A DNA stretch of 64,000 bases from Arcuatula senhousia (lineage: Eukaryota > Mollusca > Bivalvia > Mytilida > Mytilidae): contig OZ020309.1 in the NCBI GenBank assembly GCA_963971305.1, positions 7,495,001 through 7,559,000 on the forward strand. The letters are read 5' to 3'. Shown one piece after another: positions 58,241 to 64,000 of this stretch. The notes beneath the pieces were generated by a model. The model ran no database searches, was not told the origin of the DNA, and worked only from the letters and a program-made list of their open reading frames with translations. The position numbers and the translations under genes are program-made. Position 1 is the stretch's first letter; each line of letters begins with the position of its first letter.

Positions 58241-58707
58241 ATGCAAAAACCTGGACCTCTTTTGCAAAAACCTGGACGCCTCTTGAAAAAGCCTGGACAT
58301 GTATTTTATTTTAATTTAAAATTATGTAAGACGCGACTTTTTGGCATCAATGTTCAGGATGCCATAGTATAACATTGATGTTCACTTATAATGGTTCGTA
58401 ATCTCGTTCAATATATTTGTCCTTTAAAGGGCGAAACATGCAAAAAGGTAAAAATTCAAAAAACAGCCCACATTTTTATTTAGGAATCACATTTTTTTAT
58501 AGGAATTGGTGTTGTTATACAATATGATAATACTAAAATATGCCTACCCGTTGGTAGCATTTTTTTTTCTTCGCTTTCAGTTAAAAAACCTAAATATCAC
58601 CAAAGTTCACATTTTTATTGATTTTTCTCTTGAAAAAACCAGGACAATTGTAAATCCCTCTCGAAAAAAACAATCCTGTCGCCGGACACGGGACCTACCG
58701 TGTCTGT

Positions 58708-59099
58708 GCTGTAATCCGTCTTTTGTTCGACTACACTGAGCAAAACTCATAGTAGTTCAAATGTCGTCCGCACTAACATAAAACCACAATGCGTAACGCT
58801 GAAAAAATTCCCTGTTAACATGTCGTTTAAAAATTGTTTTCATAACATGCAATCGGTAATTTATGTAGGGCTTGTGTGAGTTTAATGTACTTGCATTGGG
58901 TTTCGCATATTGACATGCATATTTCATTAAAAAACTTATTTTAAGTACTAAATATCGTATATTCCATGATTTTCTCGGGTGAGTAAAAACTTATCGTATA
59001 TTCCAACATTTTAACGGATGAGTGAAAAAAGGGAATAAAATGTAATTTTTATATAATTATACATACGTATGGCAAAGCGGGAGAGGGTTTCATGATAGG
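58708..59099. other. No gene seen
   Basis: AT-rich spacer. Confidence 0.4.
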
Positions 59100-59415
59100 A
59101 TCTACTATTTCTGGGACTAGGAAGATGAACATGAAAAGGGTGATAAATGAACATGAAATGATGATGAAGTGAAGGTAACGGGGTCATAAGTCCAATCGGG
59201 ATAAGAGTTTTGACTGTCATAGAGAAAAGCAGGAATAAATAGCCTCCTGCATGGGGAATAAACGGGTCCTACTCTTACTGCAGCAGGGTTCTTTAGTGTG
59301 TGAAGAACACTTTTTTCCAAGGTGCAAAACTATGGTTGGCGGTAAGGTTTTTGCATTATACATTTATAGCCTGACAATCAAGCTTCCTTACGACAGGACT
59401 GTCCCATTAAACCAC
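59100..59415 (+). repeat. Bivalve ~500 bp dispersed repeat, degraded copy
   Basis: It contains GAACATGAAATGATGATGAA, AGCCTCCTGCATGGGGAATA, CTGCAGCAGGGTTCTTTA and CTGTCCCATTAAACCAC in family order. Confidence 0.7.
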
Positions 59416-59469
59416 TTCTAGATAAACATACTCATGACATTCAGTTCATAACGGTTCAACCCATTAAAA

Positions 59470-61245
59470 TTACAAACCCAAGTTTTGCAAGACAAGACCA
59501 CTTGCAGAACTGGAGTAGATTAAAAAACTCCGAACGGCTTACAATCTGGGTCTTAACGATAACATCATGGGATAAGGTAACATATCCATTTCTTCAAACT
59601 TTAATTTCATGAATTTTACAGTTCCTCCTAAACGGAACAAGCGGTCGCATGTTAAGCGAATAAATCGTCAAACCAGAATACATCATCGTTCTAATATTAT
59701 CGTTACTGATCTTGTTAAAATATTTTAAACAAATTCAGACAGCAATCACTTAGTAAACTATGTTATATACCTATTTCTAAAGTAAACAATATTAAATTGG
59801 ACTATGAAACTATATCTCATGCTAGTCCCTTATATGATTTTGCACTTATCATAAGTGAAATCTGTTACTTAAAACTATTTCCTAAAATTGATGGTCCTCT
59901 AGACCACACTCGACATTTTATCAAACTAACTTATATTAATAAATGACCTGAATTTATAGCGAGCACAGTTCGTTGCGGGCACGAAGTGCCCGCGAGAGCG
60001 GAGAGCTCTACAGCAAGTTCCCGCGAAAAATTTGCCTACTGCTGATATTGATTTTTTTCGTCCGGATATTGCTTCTCACAATTTCACGTGCACACAGGCT
60101 CGATGTTAATTTGAAAATAATTACCAATTTTGCTAATCGCCTTCCCAAAATTTTCTTTGTAAATATTGAACAAGGAGAAAAAATATTCTGATGACGATGA
60201 GTTACTTCATTTTTTAAGTAAAACAAATTTTATTCATTATTTTACATTTTCTTTTTTTACGCTGATTCGCCCCAAATACCTGGTCCCAAACCGAACGTTC
60301 TAGAAATTGAACTGATTAAAATAAAAATAAATACGATCAAAAGTGTCCACGTCTTTTCGGGAATGGGGTCCTCTAGATCTTATATTCGGAATTCTAAACG
60401 ATTTTATTCCTCAATGCAATTGAGACGTTGAACTCCGTCATACGAGGGCCAAAAAGAGGACCCATCTTTGATGTTTCATGGTATAGGGGGGGGGGCTTTA
60501 TTAAACGTAAAAATACAATTAAGCTGTTCATTGACATCTTATATTTTTGCTGTGCTCGCATTTAGGCATTGCCTATATCATATTAAACATATCCAGCATT
60601 TGTGTATCCTAAAATCAAAGATCCCATTCCAACTTTTTTGCTTATACTGAACCTTCTATCTTCTCTTATAAATATGAAAAAAAAACATCTTATAATTATA
60701 CGCCAAACACTTCTGATAAAGAACTGGTTACGAATATATCTTTGTCATGCGACTGTATTAATTCTGATTTCAAATATGTTCCCTGTGACCAAGTTGTAAC
60801 CGGTGACATTACCATCGTCAAGGACCCAGAAGTACTAAATTTTCTGAAAAAGGGCCAAAAATTTAAACCCCCCACAAAGATCAATTGGAGTTCTTGCTTC
60901 GATTGTATCAAAACTGCACTTCTCTCTTACTGCACATCGTGGATCAGGAGAGAAGAAGCAGAAACTAAATCCATTGACAATTTTATAAATAGTAACTTTA
61001 TTTCAATTGTGAAACTCAGACTATATCATTTTAAAAACTCATTTATAGAAGTTCGGCCAAATACTTATCTGAAAAGAAAAAAAAAGTCAAAAACATTTTA
61101 TAAATGCCACATCAATACGAGCCACCCCAACATACAAAAAACTTCCTACAATGTACTTGATCCCTAGATTACACAAAAATCAATACAAATCCCGTTTCAT
61201 ATCTGCTTCAAGTAAGTGTACTCTCACTAGTATTTCGAAAGTCCT
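59470..61245 (+). pseudogene. Naiad-like PLE, N-terminal half, split by a 603 bp element
   Basis: The first part (59470-59950) translates with frameshifts as LNDNIMG.GNIS, PPKRNKRSHVKRINRQTRIH, RSNIIVTDLVKI and TRHFIKLTYINK.PEFI: the region after the GIY-YIG domain in Naiad-type proteins. The second part (from 60565) reads TEPSIFSYKYEKKTSYNYTP after a one-base slip in a T run, then SCDCINSDFKYVPCDQVVTG, KINWSSCFDCIKT, and LIPRLHKNQYKSRFISASSK up to about 61245, where the element stops before the RT catalytic motifs. The two parts join if 59957-60559 is removed. Stops and frameshifts are many. Confidence 0.85.
59957..60559. mobile_element. 603 bp inverted-repeat insert in the PLE, flanked by ATTTA
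   Basis: GCGAGCACAG (59959-59968) and CTGTGCTCGC (60550-60559) are inverted ends. ATTTA is at 59952-59956 and 60560-60564, so the left duplicate sits 2 bp outside the inverted repeat. A GC-rich hairpin CGGGCACGAAGTGCCCG lies just inside the left end (about 59976-59992), and a run of about 10 G is near 60486-60495. The open frames on both strands at 59973-60226 are unsupported. Confidence 0.7.
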
Positions 61246-62530
61246 ATTAGCCCGGCCGTTAAGTCAAAATAAGAAAAAAGTAGTATTTGTTCATGTGGGC
61301 GGCCATTTGGAAATCAAAATATATCCGTTTCGAAGACATTTTATGCATTTTATAATTTTTCCTTAAACTTGGCATTGAAATTGGTATTTGGTGATAAGGA
61401 TATCAAAGGAGCGTTTTTATTTAAACCAGTTATTTTTTATCAATAAATGTATGCAATAACAAGAGTGGACGTTAAAGCACATTCAGGGCACACTTATGAG
61501 ACTTGACATGGAGTTCAGCGGCTTGACTATTTGTTTTTCCTACCGACATGAACAATATTAGGGCACCCCAGTTGACATATCATATCCACTTCGTAAGAGA
61601 TGGGCTAAATTTTAATGATCTTGTTCGGCTGACCATCCGACACATACATTGGTAACAGATTTCTCGGTTTCTATTGAATGGATTTTTGCAAATTTTGTAC
61701 AGTTTAAGTATGGTGAATTCTATCATGGCCCTCTTTTCCATTTCAATCACTCATCTTTTTTTTCTCTACGCCGTCAAATATAGACGGGTTTTCGTAACCG
61801 ATTTCTCAGCTTCTACCAAAAAGATTGATTATTTTAGTTTGGTGGATTTCCTGTTTTCAGAACAGTATAGTGAGGATATCCTTAGTACGACCTAGCTTTT
61901 TAGAAATTATCACTTTTTGGAGTAATATTTGACTCAATCCTGCACAAAGATATCGACTGGAACACCAATACTCCATTTAAGCCATGAAATGGTTGAAATA
62001 CGTGTCTGAAACCAAAGACTTAATGAGAACAATGCAGAGAAGCAGATTATATCCTACAGAGTTGATGGATACAACACTTGTAGGGAGGAACAGAGGTCTG
62101 CAACTTATACAAAGGGGCAGGAAAAGACATGATCAAAATGCCCTAACGCCACATCTATATACCCTTTTGTGAAAAAGACCGGACAAACTATCCAAAAGGA
62201 CAACACATCACTTTGGTGATATCAACAATCATGAGGGATTAGTAAAATGTAAATTACGACCGTCTTAAGACTTATACATTCATGTTTTACCCTTGAAGAT
62301 CAGCAACAAACTTGCGATCACACTGTTCATACCGGATCTGAAAATTACCACCAAGAGACATGTAACAATTATCAAAGAGAATGAGTCAATACAAAAACCT
62401 GGATGACGAATGAAACAAAGAAAGTAGTCTGCCACCGTTGAAGTATGGCAATTAAAAAAAAATTGAAACACTATTGTGAGCACAAATTTGAATGACTCTT
62501 CACAGAATACATCAACATCTTCTTAACAAG
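61246..62530. other. Unassigned DNA
   Basis: Frames at 61674-61895 and 61984-62172 have no family I recognise; the second encodes a basic stretch (RTMQRSRLYPTELMDTTLVG). I do not call genes here. Confidence 0.4.
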
Positions 62531-64000
62531 AGGCTCCCAGGAGCCTGAATCGCTCACCTGACATAAGTGCCTGAAGTAAAGGTTATAAGGCAAAATCTAT
62601 TTAACGTTGAAAGGGTCATAAGATTAATAAGGGGGTCATCTGACAATATGGTGGATCTAAAGGTGCTGATCACTTTTGTTCTCAATCAAAATCTCAAAAT
62701 CTGTCACCCTTTTAGAGTTATTTGCAAAAAAATGCAGTTTAACATAATGTTCTATTTTTAGCCACAGCGGCCATGTTTTACAACCAATCAAAAATCCCCA
62801 CAACAGTTCTATACACCTAATAATAATAAACAATAATACCAAGTTTGGTTCCATTTGGACTTAAAGTGTCAGAGGAGTTAACATTTTCAATACAAGGAAA
62901 TGCAGTTAAAATGCTCAATTTTGACGTTCCAAGGGCAATAACTCCTCAAAGGAAAGGTCCTACAACGTTGACCCTGTTACAAATTTTGTAGATCTTGATG
63001 CGCTTAACAATATGCAATTTAAATTTCTCAAATATCTTGTATAGTTTTCAAGATATTGAGCTAAACAGGTGCAAAATTTGCAAAAAATCCACAAAAAGGG
63101 CAATAACTCCTACATGAGTTGTTGGATTTTCTTCAAAATTTCAGAGCTGGTAGATCTTGAGGTGTTGATCACTTTTGTTCCCAATCAAAATTTTGAAATC
63201 TGTCACCGTTTAAGAGTTATTTGCAAAAAACTGCCCTTTACCCATATGTTCTATTTTTAGCCACAGCGGCCATGTTTTACGACCAATCAAAAATCCCCAC
63301 ATCAGTTCTATACACCTAATGCTAATAAACAATTATACCAAGTTTGGTTCCATTTGGACTTAAAGTGTCAGAGGAGTTAACGTTTTCAATGTAACGAGGA
63401 AATGCTGTTAAAATGCTAAATTTTGACGTTCTAAGGGCAATAACTCCTAAAAGGAAAGGTCCTACAACGTTGACCCTATTGCATATTTTGTAGATCTTGA
63501 TGTGCTTAACAATATGCAATTTAAATTTCTCAAATATCTTGTATAGTTTTCAAGATATTGAGCTAAACAGGTGCAAAATTTGCAAAAAATCCACAAAAAG
63601 GGCAATAACTCCTACATGAGTTGTTGGATTTTCTTCAAAATTTCAGAGCTGGTAGATCTTGAGGTGTTGATCACTTTTGTTCCAATCAAAATTTTGAAAT
63701 CTGTCACCGTTTTAGAGTTATTTGCAAAAAACTGCCCTTTACCCATATGTTCTATTTTTAGCCACAGCGGCCATGTTTTACGACCAATAAAACATCCCCA
63801 CATCAGTTCTATACACCTAATGCTAATAAACAACTATACCAAGTTTGGTTCCATTTGGACTTAAAGTGTCAGAGGAGTTAACGTTTTCAATGTAACGAGG
63901 AAATGCTGTTAAAATGCTTAATTTTGACGTTCTAAGGGCAATAACTCCTAAAAGGAAAGGTCCTACAACGTTGACCCTATTGCATATTTTGTAGATCTTG
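62531..64000 (+). repeat. Bivalve dispersed repeat expanded as ~500 bp tandem units
   Basis: It opens AACAAGAGGCTCCCAGGAGC and continues CTGAATCGCTCACCTG, the same start as 8381. Unit boundaries at GGT(A/G)GATCT occur at about 62650, 63149 and 63651, giving periods of 499 and 502 bp. Units 2 and 3 are almost identical, while unit 1 is diverged. Each unit has two AGGGCAATAACTCCT phrases and GCCACAGCGGCCATGTTTTA. The array runs past the window end. Overlapping frames here repeat with the unit and are not genes. Confidence 0.9.

Larger units (their letters stand above)
55972..58702. mobile_element. 2.73 kb inverted-repeat element, CACGGTAG ends, TSD TCTGT
   Basis: The left end reads CACGGTAGATCCCGTGTCCG and the complement of the right end CACGGTAGGTCCCGTGTCCG. 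Similarity continues through GCGACAGGA.TGTTTTTTCGAGAGG. TCTGT flanks both ends (55967-55971, 58703-58707). CC.GGTTTTTTCGAGAGG motifs recur about six times on the left (56010-56270), with complements on the right (58240-58680). The interior holds a repetitive GATACGGGATAT segment (56715-56860) and a dispersed repeat (57370-57722), but no transposase. Confidence 0.88.

Noticed and set aside
62567..63864. Repeated frames in the tandem array
   Set aside because: Frames of about 63-97 codons recur with the 502 bp unit on both strands; this is periodic DNA, not a gene family.
62650..64000. CRISPR array
   Set aside because: The units are ~500 bp with no spacer pattern and the DNA is eukaryotic. The 22 bp array at 51293-51575 has no spacers either.

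Overview
The window looks like nuclear DNA of a marine bivalve, most likely a mussel (Mytilus or a close relative). It is AT-rich and intron-style sparse. It carries Penelope-like retroelements (PLEs) with an N-terminal GIY-YIG-type region, the bivalve dispersed repeat that starts near an inverted GGCTCC/GGAGCC hairpin and repeats GGGCAATAACTCCT, a hammerhead-ribozyme retrozyme, and lineage-expanded B-box/NHL-type TRIM-like genes. The species call is my inference from repeats I recognise.

Convincing host genes are few. One intact single-exon TRIM-like gene (two B-boxes, coiled coil, beta-propeller; complement 9742-11427) has a shorter paralogue (complement 44390-45229) that keeps only the propeller behind a different short N-terminus. 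Nearly everything else I can explain is mobile DNA, often nested.

Layout. 1-2680: PLE remnants and a LINE 3' end. 2690-7310: a duplicated block whose second copy is at 47440-50930; the two copies act as empty/filled sites for each other. 8381-9066: a bivalve dispersed repeat. 9190-11427: TRIM-like gene. 11650-24154: a region bounded by two inverted ~600 bp repeats and containing two long-inverted-repeat elements (15804-18462, 20253-22151). 24332-27500: the best-preserved PLE, with a LINE fragment inserted in its reverse transcriptase. 27850-30180: a LINE reverse transcriptase with a PLE inserted in it. 32747-33345: a retrozyme-like unit with two hammerhead ribozymes. 33749-34051 and 36580-36656: small inverted-repeat elements (MITEs). 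36743-42340: a 5.6 kb inverted-repeat element ending in CACAGTG. 43615-45229: TRIM-like paralogue. 46164-50930: PLEs, LINE and the second duplicated block. 51293-51575: a 22 bp array. 52250-53250: BEL/Pao remnant. 54782-58702: two more inverted-repeat elements. 59470-61245: a PLE split by a 603 bp element. 62531-64000: a ~500 bp tandem array running off the end.

The most interesting results are the hammerhead-bearing retrozyme and a set of at least five unrelated-looking inverted-repeat elements that all end 5'-CAC...GTG-3' and are flanked by 5 bp target duplications, one of them confirmed by an empty site inside the window. No autonomous transposase was found for any of them.
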